From NCBI RefSeq assembly GCF_041146795.1, contig NC_135176.1, positions 16,441,786 to 16,505,785 on the forward strand: a stretch of DNA of 64,000 nucleotides. Reading direction: 5' to 3'. A model generated the notes under the pieces. It made no database searches, was not told the DNA's origin, and saw only the letters and a program-made list of their open reading frames with translations. The position numbers and the translations under genes were made by a program. The stretch is from Maylandia zebra (taxonomy: Eukaryota > Chordata > Actinopteri > Cichliformes > Cichlidae). Each line of letters begins with the position of its first letter. Position 1 is the first letter of the stretch. Positions 36,301 to 46,079 of this stretch are shown one piece after another.

Positions 36301-37367
36301 GAACAGATAGTGGTGAGTAAATACCCTGCATATATATACAAAGAGCGCAAACAGAAACTTGGCATACTTCTGAGACGCTGGGTGCCTTTTATTCAAACAC
36401 TCCCTTTCATTCATTTATTTTTAAATGCGCTTATTTTTTGGCAGGATGCTTTAGCGCCATATCAACACATCGAGCAAGACCTCAAGAGTTTGAAGGAGGT
36501 CGTGGAAATGAAGAACCAGCAGATACACCAGCAGGAGAAGAAGATCTCTGACCTGGAGAAAGTGGTAGGCTCAAATAAGCCACCGTAACCAGCATCTTCT
36601 ACACTGCCTTTTCCACAAATTCGCACTATTTTGAATAGACAGAAAGGTCAGTGTGGTCTGTATAATGATAGATTGCGGTATGGTTGTTTTCTGCTTTTGA
36701 GCAGGCCCAAAAGAACGTGTTCCTCGAGGAAAAAGTGCAGGTTCTGCAACAGCAGAATGAAGATCTTAAAGCTCGCATTGAAAAGAACCTAGCCCTGTCC
36801 AGGTAAGAGGCATCATCATTAACATTAATGCTCAGCATTCACTACTTCATGCCTACCTCTCCTGTAGGTACATCCAGAGTCAACCTTTGAGGTGAAAGTT
36901 AACTTTACCTCCCTTTTTGTCTTTTTCCCTGCAGACAACTGTCTGAGGAGAACGCAAACCTCCACGAGTCCGTTGAGAAGGAGAGCACTGAGAAGAAGCG
37001 CCTGAGTCGGAACAACGAGGAGTTGCTGTGGCGTCTCCAGACCAGCCCTCTCGTGTCTCCAGCGTCCTCCCCACTCCACCGCTCCTTCTCTACCTCACCA
37101 CTTCCCTCATCCCCATTATTTTCCTCTTCACCTGTAGCAGGGTGTGACTCCCCCACTCACTGCCATGGCTGTCCTCAGCAGGCCCAGTACTCCTCTCCCT
37201 CCCACAGAGCTGCTGCTACCAATCAGAATCTCTCACCGGGACCAGCCACACCCACACACAGGGCAGTAACTAATCAGAATTACTCACCCACCCATGTCAC
37301 ACCCACTCACAGGGCATCACGCAGTCGCTGTAATTCAAATACTTCTCTCAGCTCTTTGCAGAGATAA
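9372..37367 (+). CDS. mtus2: microtubule-associated tumor suppressor candidate 2 (TIP150-like), 15 coding exons
   Basis: Exons: 9372-11384, 12292-12550, 15419-15664, 27849-28013, 30781-30879, 33115-33278, 33350-33475, 35150-35216, 35519-35733, 35827-35932, 36042-36115, 36214-36312, 36445-36564, 36705-36802, 36935-37367. All introns are GT-AG, phases agree throughout, and the total is 4284 nt (1427 aa), close to the usual MTUS2 length. The N-terminal 920 residues are low-complexity Ser/Pro/basic, with an SxIP-type EB-binding motif (SGIP, residues 507-510) and a conserved Ser-rich box in exon 3 ([14 protein letters not shown]). Residues about 930-1320 form a long coiled coil ending in the family signature EKKRLSR..EELLW, then a Ser/Pro-rich tail. 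Family knowledge: MTUS2 tracks microtubule plus ends through EB1 and recruits the kinesin MCAK. Assigned to MTUS2 rather than MTUS1 from the [16 protein letters not shown] and ALAPYQH segments. Teleosts may carry two copies; which one this is cannot be told. Confidence 0.93.
11385..12291 (+). other. mtus2 intron 1 (between coding exons)
   Basis: GTGAGT donor and TTGATTTCTAG acceptor. I see no additional gene or recognisable repeat in it. Confidence 0.8.
12292..15664 (+). CDS. mtus2: mtus2 coding exons 2 and 3 with their intron
   Basis: Exon 2 (12292-12550) begins VGRSVSLKG in phase 0 and ends in phase 1 at ACAG|GTAAAT. Exon 3 (15419-15664) starts in phase 1 and encodes an Ala/Thr/Pro-rich stretch, then [26 protein letters not shown] and VSSVSS. 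That is the most conserved short block of the MTUS1/MTUS2 disordered region and the best single family marker outside the coiled coil. The intron 12551-15418 is AT-rich. It holds a short ATAC/TA simple repeat near 13158 and a CA repeat near 15183 but no gene that I recognise. Confidence 0.88.
16930..17225 (+). mobile_element. internally deleted Tc1-like transposon remnant
   Basis: Plus-strand translation gives [10 protein letters not shown], then after a stop DYLQIL. These match the well-known Tc1-like transposase segment just upstream of the third catalytic block. An upstream piece resembles the DNA-binding region (a [19 protein letters not shown] frame). Stops and frame changes break it, and the middle of the transposase is missing. 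It is a fossil. Confidence 0.6.
18113..19916 (+). mobile_element. 1.8-kb retroposon with poly(A) end and 16-bp target duplication
   Basis: The 16-mer GAGATTAGGGTGAGTT occurs at 18097-18112 and again, identical, at 19917-19932, directly bracketing this segment. The right end is a run of 29 A (19888-19916), the hallmark of reverse transcription from a polyadenylated RNA. The left end abuts a run of 32 T (18111-18142). The interior (about 18700-19600) is distinctly GC-rich compared with its surroundings. It has open frames on the minus strand (18848-19334) that look accidental. I recognise no reverse transcriptase. It may be the 3' part of a LINE, a SINE-like element or a processed non-coding RNA. 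Confidence 0.75.
19933..20680 (-). mobile_element. Tc1-like transposon remnant, transposase on minus strand
   Basis: Minus-strand translation of 20055-20200 includes VKQVLHCHG and [11 protein letters not shown], recognisable as the Tc1-like segment around LWSDETKIELF, which carries one of the catalytic acidic residues. The right side ends with TATACTTTTGACCCTG and ATATAAACATCTGACCAC, typical of Tc1-like terminal repeats in fish. Most of the transposase is deleted or scrambled, so it is inactive. Confidence 0.65.
21255..21338. repeat. long (GT)n microsatellite
   Basis: About 42 uninterrupted GT units lie in mtus2 intron 3. The track is likely polymorphic in length. Confidence 0.97.
23449..23744. 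mobile_element. piggyBac-type MITE (TTAA target)
   Basis: TTAA at 23445-23448 is followed by CCTTCTAGGACCC. GGGTCTTAGGAGG is followed by TTAA at 23745-23748. This gives an imperfect terminal inverted repeat starting CCT and a TTAA target duplication, the signature of the piggyBac superfamily. At 296 bp without a coding frame it is a miniature, non-autonomous element. Just inside the left end is a perfect 16-bp palindrome, GTCCACATATGTGGAC (23465-23480). Confidence 0.65.
25458..25750 (+). mobile_element. dispersed teleost repeat copy, family unassigned
   Basis: It contains the phrases GGAGCCTATCCCAG, CACCCTGGACAGGTCGCCAG and GTGCTAACCACC..GTGCTGCCC in order. I recognise this layout from a very abundant fish repeat. 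The copy is diverged. The family is not asserted because no search could be run. Confidence 0.55.
27005..27095 (-). mobile_element. short fragment of the same dispersed repeat, opposite orientation
   Basis: GGTTAACTGGTGACTCTAAATT and GACTGGTGACCTGTCCAGG are reverse-complement relatives of the central part of the 25458-25750 copy (the CTGGACAGGTCGCCAGT and AATTTAGA..AACC blocks). Confidence 0.5.
27849..30879 (+). CDS. mtus2: mtus2 coding exons 4 and 5 with their intron
   Basis: Exon 4 (27849-28013) encodes a segment ending [18 protein letters not shown] and exon 5 (30781-30879) encodes [18 protein letters not shown]. Both blocks are conserved in the MTUS disordered region just before the coiled coil. 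Both exons start and end in phase 1, so either could be skipped without a frameshift. The intron between them (28014-30780) carries the LTR-like element at 28972-29596 and otherwise shows no gene. Confidence 0.87.
28972..29596 (-). mobile_element. possible solo LTR (TGTCA...TGACA, 5-bp target duplication)
   Basis: The 625-bp segment begins TGTCACGGTC and ends GACCCTGACA. It is flanked by identical 5-bp direct repeats GAAAT (28967-28971 and 29597-29601). TG..CA ends, short inverted termini and a 5-bp duplication fit a solitary LTR. On the minus strand an AATAAA lies about 75 bp from the 3' end, as expected for an LTR polyadenylation site. Each end also contains its own hairpin: CACGGTCTG/CAGACCGTG at the left and CCTGGGTC/GACCCAGG at the right. 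This leaves a non-autonomous DNA transposon as the alternative. No coding frame is evident. Confidence 0.55.
30880..33114 (+). other. mtus2 intron 5
   Basis: AT-rich intron without a recognised gene. It ends with an (AC)n run (33032-33074) about 40 bp before the next acceptor region. A frame at 32117-32449 has no supporting features. Confidence 0.75.
33032..33074. repeat. (AC)n microsatellite
   Basis: An AC repeat interrupted once by AT sits close upstream of the mtus2 exon 6 acceptor. It is rich in CA dinucleotides, which can affect splicing. Confidence 0.95.
33115..36802 (+). CDS. mtus2: mtus2 coiled-coil exons 6-14
   Basis: Nine short exons encode residues about 928-1284. Exon 6 opens with a Pro/Arg linker and passes into a charged Glu/Lys/Gln/Arg helix. 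Exon 7 holds [16 protein letters not shown], which matches the conserved start of the MTUS C-terminal coiled coil. Exons 9-14 give continuous heptad-type sequence including [37 protein letters not shown] and [16 protein letters not shown]. This coiled coil mediates self-association and microtubule binding in the family. Introns are short (71-2043 bp, most under 300 bp), unlike the 5' half of the gene. Intron 7 (33476-35149) is the only long one and holds nothing recognised. Confidence 0.9.
36935..37367 (+). CDS. mtus2: mtus2 last coding exon
   Basis: Starts in phase 2 with [12 protein letters not shown] and runs through [17 protein letters not shown], the conserved end of the coiled coil. A Ser/Pro/Thr/His-rich tail of about 108 residues follows, ending SSLQR with TAA at 37365-37367. 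The tail contains a 17-residue tandem duplication (units around NQNLSP and NQNYSP) and looks disordered. Confidence 0.9.
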
Positions 37368-39500
37368 GTTCTTTCCCTTCTCAATTTTCTCTTCTGACTC
37401 ATTTGACCTTTATTTTATTTTCTCTTTCCCAACCTTCAGTTTGTTGTTTTTTGCAAGCCTGTGGTTTCCAGTCATCACAGCATAAACTGGACAGACTGTA
37501 CACTCAGTGCTAAAGCAATGAGGTTACACAGTCCTGTACTTTTATCAGGCTCTACAGCTGTTGGTGTCCATCATATGAAAGTATCATCATACACAGAAAC
37601 ACAATGTGGATACATACTGTGATAATGACAGCAAGCTCCTTTTTCCCAGCCCACACTTTTACTGAAATAGTCTTGACTTGTAGGTTGTAGATAATGTATG
37701 ATAGCGGCACAAACGGTGCTGTAAACTTCCCCTGCATGGGTAGTTGTGAGTCCTGCACAGTACATAGTACAACAGTGCACATTTACAGATGGAAAGTAGC
37801 ACACTGCTGGCACTACAGCACATACTCTGGGGTGGTACGAACACAAATATATCAACTATGTAAAATAAGCTATAATTTCTAATTGGGATTAGTTTCCCAT
37901 GCTTTCATGAAATCATGAATTAATGTTTCTCCTTTTTTGGATTGTATCTCTAAAAAAATCCCTAACAAAGCGCCTTAAACTGGGTCCTGCAACCTCACCA
38001 GCAGAGAACGACCAATGTTTTATTTATAAAGGACTTTGGATAAAGAATTGGTTTGTATATTAAAAAAAACACCTAAAAGTCATGTTTCTTACCTTCCTCA
38101 AACTGTATTTAAAATTTTGTAATTACTTAATTTTAGCTGACAGATTTACTTGGAACCCCAGCCATTTTTATCAGCAAAACACAAAGAACTTATGTCTTTT
38201 AAAACCTTGCCAGGTCTTCCTACACATGAGCTACTCTTCACTTCTGGGATCCCTCAGGTCAACTTGCAAAAACTATGTCTGCCATTTTGGATTTACCTCA
38301 GTGGGAATGTGCCGTCTGTTGTGTCTCTAGCTCAACGGCAACGTCAACAAAAATCACACAGCTACCGCGGAGCTCAAAGCTAAGGGGGGAAAACCTAGCA
38401 CAGGAATCACTGTTTTAAATGTTGTGGATTTCTTTATAAAGAAACGTTTCTATCTAATTTATTACATGTGTTTTGCTACTTAGCAAGCATGTACTGTGAA
38501 AGTCTTCCAGTTTTAACATGGAACTTATTATTGCTGTGATTTGTCTATTTATTAAGCTCGAGGTGTGAAGAAGATAAATGGCGTTAGTTACTTATAAAAT
38601 ATCACCTACAGGTCACAAGTCGAACGTGATGTACCTGAGGAGAAAGCGGATATACTGCATATTATGTGACTGGTTGTCTTCACACATGCAGTTTTTTGCA
38701 AAAGTTTTGCACCTCTGAGGAGACTGCAAAGTTTTTGAAGTGAAACCCTTTTGTTCAGACCCTAATGCCCAGATTCTTGTTTCATTAACTTTAAAACTTT
38801 GCAGCATGCACAAAATCTATCTTACTATTTAATAGCTAGCTAACTTTTAAAGCATCAAAGCTTTGTTAACTTAACAGACCTTAAAGATTTTTATAAGACA
38901 ACATGCTGTAAAGAATGTAATTTGCCCACTGATGCACAAACTTCTGCAGAAAACTGTACATTGATGGTGTCGTATGGTAAAATATAGTATCTATAAGCTA
39001 TGTAAATTTTCAAAAACGAACCCTCCGTTTACCTCTTCGTGGTGTAGTACAGTAACGTAGTCCTTTCTCGGTCTGTTAACTTCTTCAGATATTCTTCTGG
39101 TTTGTTTATCTGAACAACACTTTTTATTCTTTGATTATCATGTTGTTGCGAGCTACGCTGGATTTCCGGTGTGCGAGAATATATTGTTCAGGGAGTTGTT
39201 TTCTAAAATTAGATTAGAAATCCTTTCTTTTTTATATAAATATAGAGAGAGCTTCTCAACACAGCATTATACATTTCCAAGATATTCCCCAAGATAATTT
39301 TTCATTTATATCAAATACAACAGAGAAACCAACAACTGATATATACAAATGAGAAATATTTTATAGCACACAGTATGTTATACCTGCCTCCTGTACTGTA
39401 CTCTTCAGATTAACTTCCCCTCAGGGTCTTAATCTCTCGTCCAGCTTCGAACAAGCCAAGATCAAATTTGTGTACAGTATAATCTCAGATTTACTCACAA

Positions 39501-39502
<2 letters not shown>

Positions 39503-39532
<30 letters not shown>

Positions 39533-39534
39533 AG
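39503..39534. repeat. (CAA)n microsatellite in the probable mtus2 3' UTR
   Basis: About 10 consecutive ACA/CAA units. Confidence 0.93.
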
Positions 39535-40270
39535 CTAAAAAAGTCCAGATATGTTAAAAAGGGGTCACTGTAAATACATCAGGCCCAGGAGAAAAGATGA
39601 AGTTGGCAGCGCTAATGGGAGCATGAGTTAGATTTAGAAGCTGATCAAATATTGTTAATAGTTTAATAGATGCATGAAAGGGGGGAATAGGGCTGCGTCG
39701 GGGGGCACCAATTCTTAACATTTCTAAAACCGCCCCTGGTTTCATCTTCTGTTCACTTACAGATGAAAATGTTACCAGCATGTAAAATATATGGCGTTTC
39801 TGAGTTACCAGTTTTTCATTACCTTTAACTAAAGTTGTATTTGCTATACCAGCACTTTTGACAGTCCTGAAAAGAAAGAAAGAAATAGAAGCGGGATTCT
39901 TTTCATGGATCTTTTTTTTTGTATGAGACGTACACAGGGTTAACTGTTCTTAAACGAGCAAATGTTGGCGTTGAAAAGGGGGGGGAAAAAAGTATCTCAA
40001 TTGTGACTGATTTTGTACCTATACTAACAGTTTTTGAGAATGTCAAAAAGAACATGCCAGTCAGAAAGTCACTGTGTTTTCAGTTTTTTTAGGACCACAA
40101 TTCACCGACACTGAAAGATTCTTTAGGTTTCTCCTAAAAAGTTATTTAAGCTGCAAAAAACTACAGTCAACATGGATGCAACAAAACTACTGTTTACAAG
40201 TGACAGCGCAAAGTTACCAGTGTCGTATTTAATGAATATTTCACCACTGAATGGACTTTCATTTCTAAAC

Positions 40271-40276
40271 AATAAA
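40271..40276 (+). promoter_or_regulatory. mtus2: candidate mtus2 polyadenylation signal
   Basis: AATAAA lies 2.9 kb after the stop codon. It is followed within 40 bp by a GT-rich tract, as expected for a cleavage site. Confidence 0.45.
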
Positions 40277-41159
40277 CTGGTATTGTAGTGACCCTGCAAT
40301 GTGTCCTGTGGACATCTTACTATGTGCTGAATGTCAAAAACCTAACTACTGCGTTTTAGGGTTTTTTTTTTCCTTTTTTACAATTTGTTCATGTGATTTT
40401 GTTTAATATACAAGGACCTTTTGTCTGACGACTATGTAGCAGCCATTTAACATGTAGCACTTGGCTGAGCCTCCCCGTAATACACGAGTAATTTATTCCA
40501 TTTATTAGGGGGCAAAATGCCCATTTTAATATTTAAATGCTGTCGTAGCAAATGTTTGTCGACTTTCAGCTCTTAAATTTGAATTTGTGTGTGTAAACTA
40601 TACAAAGACTCATTTTGGAACTGGTAGAGGAACAAGGTTTACAGAATATTGTTTGTTCTGGCACTGATTGTACGTTTGAATGTAAATACATTTACAACAT
40701 GAGCTGTGTCTTAGTGCACCAACAGAGTAATAGAAGCATGTTTTTTGTTTTGTTTTTCTTTTCTGTCTTTGCTGTTTTATCGCTCTCCCTTTCTCTTATT
40801 TAACCTCTCAGCATTTGTGATTGTCAAAAATGTAACTGTAGCGTAGGAGACCTAGAAAATGAAGAATGAAATAGTTCATCAATGTAATGTGATGCACAGT
40901 ATGTTGATGCCTTTGATTTGTTCTTTTTGGGGGAGAGCAGAGTATTAAAATGTTTAAGAAAAGTGAGGGAAATCCTTGTGTTCATTTTAGTAGTACTAAC
41001 GTGTGTTTAGCTGCTGTATATTCAGAGCTAGTTTAATAGTTCAAAGCCCTGACTTACTTTTTGTCATCACTTGTCTTTTCTTCAAACAACAATCTTCTCA
41101 TCTTTTAAGACGCCACGAAATAATTCTCTACACAAGATGTTACTTCTTTTTATATTACT

Positions 41160-41165
41160 TTTATT
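41160..41165 (-). promoter_or_regulatory. stoml3: candidate stoml3 polyadenylation signal
   Basis: TTTATT on the plus strand is AATAAA on the minus strand, about 410 bp after the stoml3 stop. It lies within 40 bp of a plus-strand AATAAA (41199-41204), so the two converging transcripts may meet here. Confidence 0.45.
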
Positions 41166-41572
41166 TTTGGAAATGAAAGAATCTTTTGGTAGTTAACAAA
41201 TAAATTCAAAAGAGAAATAACATAATCTGTTAAGCGATGAGAATATAAACTATAAAGAATGTTACAAACACAATAATTACAAAGCAGCAAAAGCTTTGTT
41301 CATTTACGGAAATATAAGAAAACATTCAGTCATTCATGCACTGTATAATGAATTGCAGACAACTTACTGGAAAAGTTTATCAGAATATTGTTCTAGACAA
41401 ATAACAACAGGTTTAGTCAAGTCACACCTTGAAGTAAACATGAAGATTTTCTGTGATTACTGTTTGGCATTCGCAACAGCTTTTTGTTTTTTTATGCACA
41501 TATATGCAAATCAGTCGTTTGATTCAAGCTTCACGATGAGCAACAAGCTGAGGCGTCATCAAGCCGGCGACC

Positions 41573-44500
41573 TCACTTCCTCATGAAGTGGGAAATGACA
41601 TCCATGGGCAGGGGGAAGATAATGGTGGAGTTCTTCTCTGCTGCGATGGTGTTGAGAGTCTGGAGGTAGCGAAGCTGAAGGGCTGAGGGAGACTCGGCAA
41701 TCACAAGGGAAGCCTCTTTCAGGGCCCGGGATGCATTCATCTCACCCTCTGCTGCGATCACCTGTGCGTGGATCAAAACAGAGTGAGTAATCAGGAAATG
41801 CAACATAAGTCATTTAAAAGTCAAAAGCGTGAAATGAATAATGCACTTCTAGGAAGTATTTCATGTGCGACATTTCCAGACCTTAGCCCTGGCCTCTCGC
41901 GCAGCCTCGGCCTCAGCGGCCATGGCCCTCTGCAGCTGAACCGGCAGCTTCACGTCTTTTATCTCCACACGCTCCACCTTGATCCCCCAGTTGTCTGTGG
42001 CTTCATCCAAGTTAGACTGGAAAAGTCAAGAAGAAGAGATGATCACAGCTACAGCTTACAGTGTAAATACAGAGTATGTTTGGGAAACAGAGCAGATACT
42101 ACGCACATCCAAGTCTTTTTTTAGGTATTAGAAATATGATGCCAAAAATAAAATGGAACTGGGTTTTTCATATTCAGATTCATCTAAAGGGGATTTTCTG
42201 GCTTCTGAAAAACCTCTAAAAACCACATCACACACGTTTTATACCTGCATGCTGTGAGCGATGCCCTCGCGGTCAGACAAGACTTCAGCCAGGTTCTTGG
42301 TTCCCAGGACATTTCTAAGGGTGGTTTGTGCCAGCAGACGGGTGGAAAAGTCAGCATTGCTAACATTGGCCACAGATGCGATGGGGTCACTGACGCGGAA
42401 GTAGACCACGCCATCTACGCTAACTGTAACTGAATCTTTGGTCAGGATCTATAAAAGAAATACATATACCAGCATGATGAGTCATTTTATAATGCTGCAA
42501 GGGGGCAATTTTACATCATTTTGTTGTTCGTCTACAATCCTACCTCTTGTGGTGGGATGTCAAATGAAATGGTTCGCAGATCCACTTTCACAAAGGAGTC
42601 AGTGCATGGCAAAACAAAGAAAATTCCTGTGGACAAAATAAATAAAGTAAATACAAATTCTTTTGTCTAAGAACCCAACAAATGTGCAAACCCTGAGCGT
42701 TTCTACCTGGTCCTTTAGGCTTCCTGTCTGTGATGCGGCCCAGTCGGAAGATGACAGCTCGCTCATACTCCTGAACAATCTGCAAGACCAAAAACACAAG
42801 CTGAGTTCATGTTCACAGCAGCAAAGGAAACTGTGGTTTCAGCTCCTCAGCCCACTGTGCTTATTTAGTTATCTCGCTCACCTTCAGACAAAACCAGATC
42901 GTTATGGGGAAGAGCAGAACTGTGAACAGGCCAGCGAGTATAACTATGATCCAGCCGCACGCTCCCAAAGCCCCTGTGCGTTCGGCTAAAGAGAGAGAAA
43001 AACAGAGACGGCGTGTGTTTAAATGTGTTTGGCACACTTTGACACCCATACGTGGATGGAGAAGAAAGTTACCTTGTCATAAGTATTAGCTTTAATCACG
43101 CTTACATAGAAAATTGGTTCTGATTCGGTGAGGTACACAAAGATCTTCTTCAAGCTCTCAAGCTTCAGCTGCTAAAAGATCAACAAACTATTCAAAAGTG
43201 GATTACGTGCCGACAATTGTAATTAATATTTTCCCACAGTTCATAATGGTCTTATTGTTGGACTGCTCCTCACATTTCCAGCTTATCTTAAATGTTGGGT
43301 ATAAACAAAAGGTCCGTGTCAACCATTAAAATAAATATTTTCTTTGTTATTGTGATACCTATCTGTGTATATTTCCTCAGATTTCCATCCTAGAGCAAAC
43401 ACAGATACACAGAGAGCTAAACTGTTAGCGTACACATGAAAACACTCTCCCATGCTCTGTGCACACACTGAAATATTTACTCACGCAATACAATCTTGGG
43501 ATTTCTGCTTTGTTTGTGAAAAGAAGCCATTAAAAACAGAGAAGGGTCAGTGTATTCCAGACTCATGGTGTACAGTCTTTCTCTGCGGTTTTGTGACGTG
43601 GCCATTAAACAATGATGTTTAACTTTATGTTGGATTATTAAGCAGCATTAGGGAAATGTTGTAATGTTGAAGCGTAAGTCTCAGCTTCACGGCTAATTTA
43701 TCTGCTTATTTTATACGTGAGCTGGTTTTCATTGGGAATAATAAAAATAAAATGAGCGCCTGGAATTGTAACAAGGCAAAAAAAAAAACTTATCTGAGAC
43801 ATATAAGTACAGAATGTCCCAGATGACTAACCTGCTTAAATTTATTGTGGATCCCTTTGGAACTGGAGGTGAGATCTTTTGGCTTTCTGTATCTACCACA
43901 CAGGACACCTGAGGGACGGCTTTTAACCCTCATCTGCCAAGTAGGCCGCCACACAATGCAAAAGTGCGTGGGTGGAAACCAGAGCGCAGGCACGGGTAAA
44001 TAAGAAGGCCTGTTTACACAGTTGTAATTCATATTTTCCTTCAGACAATTACACTCACACTCAGTTTTCCATCCTACAGTTTACACAAATGTTTAGTCAT
44101 GCAATATCATCTCCTTTAAAAAAAATTAATTTGGGAGAGGTGCTATGTGTAATAGGTTTCACCTCTAATAACAGCATTTGAGCCTCTTTATATGGTTTAC
44201 AATAAAAGCATTACAAAATGACTCCAATGTGAATCACTAAACAGGGCTACTATAGGATGATCTTAAGTATACTTTAATATAAAGTTGAGAGATGACCTTT
44301 ATTTTGCTATTATGCTCTGTGGTATCTTTTCTGTGGTAAAAAAAAAAAAAAAGAAGAAGAAGAAAGAAAGGTGTTGTTTATGCCTTCAAACAAGAGGACA
44401 TCGATCAGCAACAGGAAACAGCTTCCTGTGGTTTGAATGTGTTGCTGTGAGACTGAGACCACTGTACTGAAGTCTGCAGGCGTTTCAATCCACCTTGCAA

Positions 44501-45671
44501 ACCCACCTCAGATGTTTCATATGTTCTACGGCTATTATTGGGCGACCGTGGCTCAGGGGGTTGGGAATCGCATCTGTAACCGGAAGGTCGCCGGTTCGAT
44601 CCCAGGGCTCTCTGTCCTGGTCGTTGTGTCCCTGGGCAAGACACTTTACCCTACTTGCCTACGGGTCTTGGCCAGAGGGGCGATGGCGCGATATGGCAGC
44701 CTCGCTTCTGTCAGTCTGCCCCAGGGCAGCTGTGGCTACAACTGTAGCTTGCCTCCACCAGTGTGTGAATGTGAGAGTGAATGAATAGTGGCATTGTAAA
44801 GTGCTTTGGGTGCCTTGAAAAGCGCTATATAAATCCCATCCATTATTATTTAGAAGTTATATATTTTAAAAATAATACAAGATGATCATGTTATTTCAAT
44901 CACAGCTTTCATTGTGCCTGTTTTTAATATCTGTATATTTCATTTTAGAGAAAAAATAATAAGCATACTTGCATACTTTTAGTTGAGTTGTAGAAACTTA
45001 GCTAAGACATTTAAGGAAATCTTAGCTGTCTCAGTACACTAACCGATCTCTGCACCCAGGTAATATTTTACCTACGTCAAAAATAGAAATGCTGCCCGCA
45101 CAGCTATCCGTTTGGCATTATCTTGTCCGACAGGCTGGTGATAATAAAAACAATGGGGTAAAAAGTGATATGGAAACAACCCCTTATCAACGCCCACATA
45201 AAGGACATTTCCATACATGCGAACATGACAGCGCTTCCTTTTCACCAGTGCACACACACATAAAAAAAGTCACATGCTTTGGGACTGTTTGTCTTGGTGG
45301 CATGTGATTTCTGTCACTATGACGATAGAGTCAAACTATAACCCTAGTCTGTTTAGCTGCTTTCCATCTCCACACCGACTATACAGATATAAAACTGATA
45401 CTAAAATGACTCACAGAACAAGGATGATATTTTACATGTAATTGTTGGCCAACAATAACACTGTGCCTTGTTGGAGAAGGATATAACTCTGTTCTCGAAT
45501 GAAGTAGTAGTAGTAATAGTAATAGCTTACTTAGCACAGCCAGTAACAGGATATCGAACCCTAAAAACACGAAGTAATAATAATAATGATATTGAAAGTC
45601 AGCTTACATATCAAGTCCTCTTTGCTCATTCCTCTCCTCTTCTGGCTTTCCATCTGGTCTTCCATTTCCAT
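41573..45671 (-). CDS. stoml3: stomatin-like protein 3, 7 coding exons
   Basis: Coding exons in transcript order: 45671-45608, 42985-42882, 42779-42707, 42626-42544, 42448-42245, 42016-41882, 41761-41573. The sum is 852 nt, 283 aa (human STOML3 is about 290), with all phases consistent and GT-AG introns. Residues 33-55 form the re-entrant membrane hairpin, with the family's key proline at 48 (LLFPITIW). Cys31 and Cys88 sit where stomatin is palmitoylated. The SPFH/band-7 domain spans about 58-245, with [29 protein letters not shown] and [20 protein letters not shown]. Family knowledge: STOML3 oligomerises at the cytosolic face of cholesterol-rich membrane and tunes mechanosensitive and acid-sensing channels in sensory neurons. 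Called stoml3 rather than stom because of its linkage to proser1, a neighbour that is conserved in human. The start is the first ATG of MEMEDQME; a second ATG lies two codons on. Confidence 0.9.
42986..45607 (-). other. stoml3 intron 1
   Basis: This is the long first intron (2.6 kb). Both splice sites are canonical: donor GTAAGC (45607-45602) and acceptor TTTAG at 42990-42986. It holds a tRNA-derived SINE at 44540-44850. I see nothing else in it. Confidence 0.8.
44540..44850 (+). mobile_element. tRNA-derived SINE (V-SINE-like)
   Basis: The head carries RNA polymerase III promoter boxes: an A box GTGGCTCAGGG (44548-44558) and a perfect B box GGTTCGATCCC (44593-44603). The tail reads AAGTGCTTTGGGTGCC then AAAAGCGCTATATAAAT and a short ATT repeat. 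This is the LINE-derived tail found in many teleost SINEs. The 7-mer TATTATT occurs on both sides (44533-44539 and 44843-44849) and may be the target duplication. It lies antisense to stoml3 in intron 1. Confidence 0.85.
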
Positions 45672-46079
45672 ATGCTGGTAAAACTGAGAGTGGTTAGTAG
45701 GAAGTGCGTTTAGAGAGAGTTTGTTGAAGTGTGCCTGAACTGGAGTAAGTGCGCCTTTTAAAGAAGCCCTGCTGCAATACAATGTGGCTCAAGGTGTAGG
45801 CGTGGCTCTGATTCAGGGTCAATCATCGCCACAGTAACAGAGTACTATCGTCATGATTCTTCCAGGCAAATGGATAATCTTAGAGGCTGTAAAATTCTAG
45901 ATAGCACTTGCAAAAAAAAGAAAAGAAGAAGAAAATCAAAAACCACGTGACATGTATGAACCACATGGGAAACAGTACAGTATATCGATATATTTATTAC
46001 TATAAACTTTTATTTCTGCTGTGATGTTTACATAAAAAAAACCGTATTATAATTTTGTATTTTCATTATTTTTTATTTC
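45672..46079 (-). promoter_or_regulatory. stoml3: stoml3 upstream region
   Basis: This should contain the stoml3 5' UTR and promoter. On the minus strand a TTTAAAAGG sequence about 85 bp upstream of the start codon is a weak TATA-like candidate. No firm transcription start can be read from the sequence. Confidence 0.3.

Larger units (their letters stand above)
37368..41210 (+). other. mtus2: probable mtus2 3' UTR and convergent intergenic DNA
   Basis: There is no coding frame of note. Canonical AATAAA signals lie at 40271-40276 (with GT-rich sequence just downstream) and at 41199-41204. I infer that the 3' UTR reaches about 40.3 kb, possibly with a longer form. A CAA microsatellite lies inside it at 39503-39534. 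Confidence 0.5.

Noticed and set aside
44540..44612. Possible tRNA gene (A and B boxes)
   Set aside because: The sequence does not fold as a full cloverleaf and runs on into a SINE body and a LINE-type tail. It is the head of a SINE.
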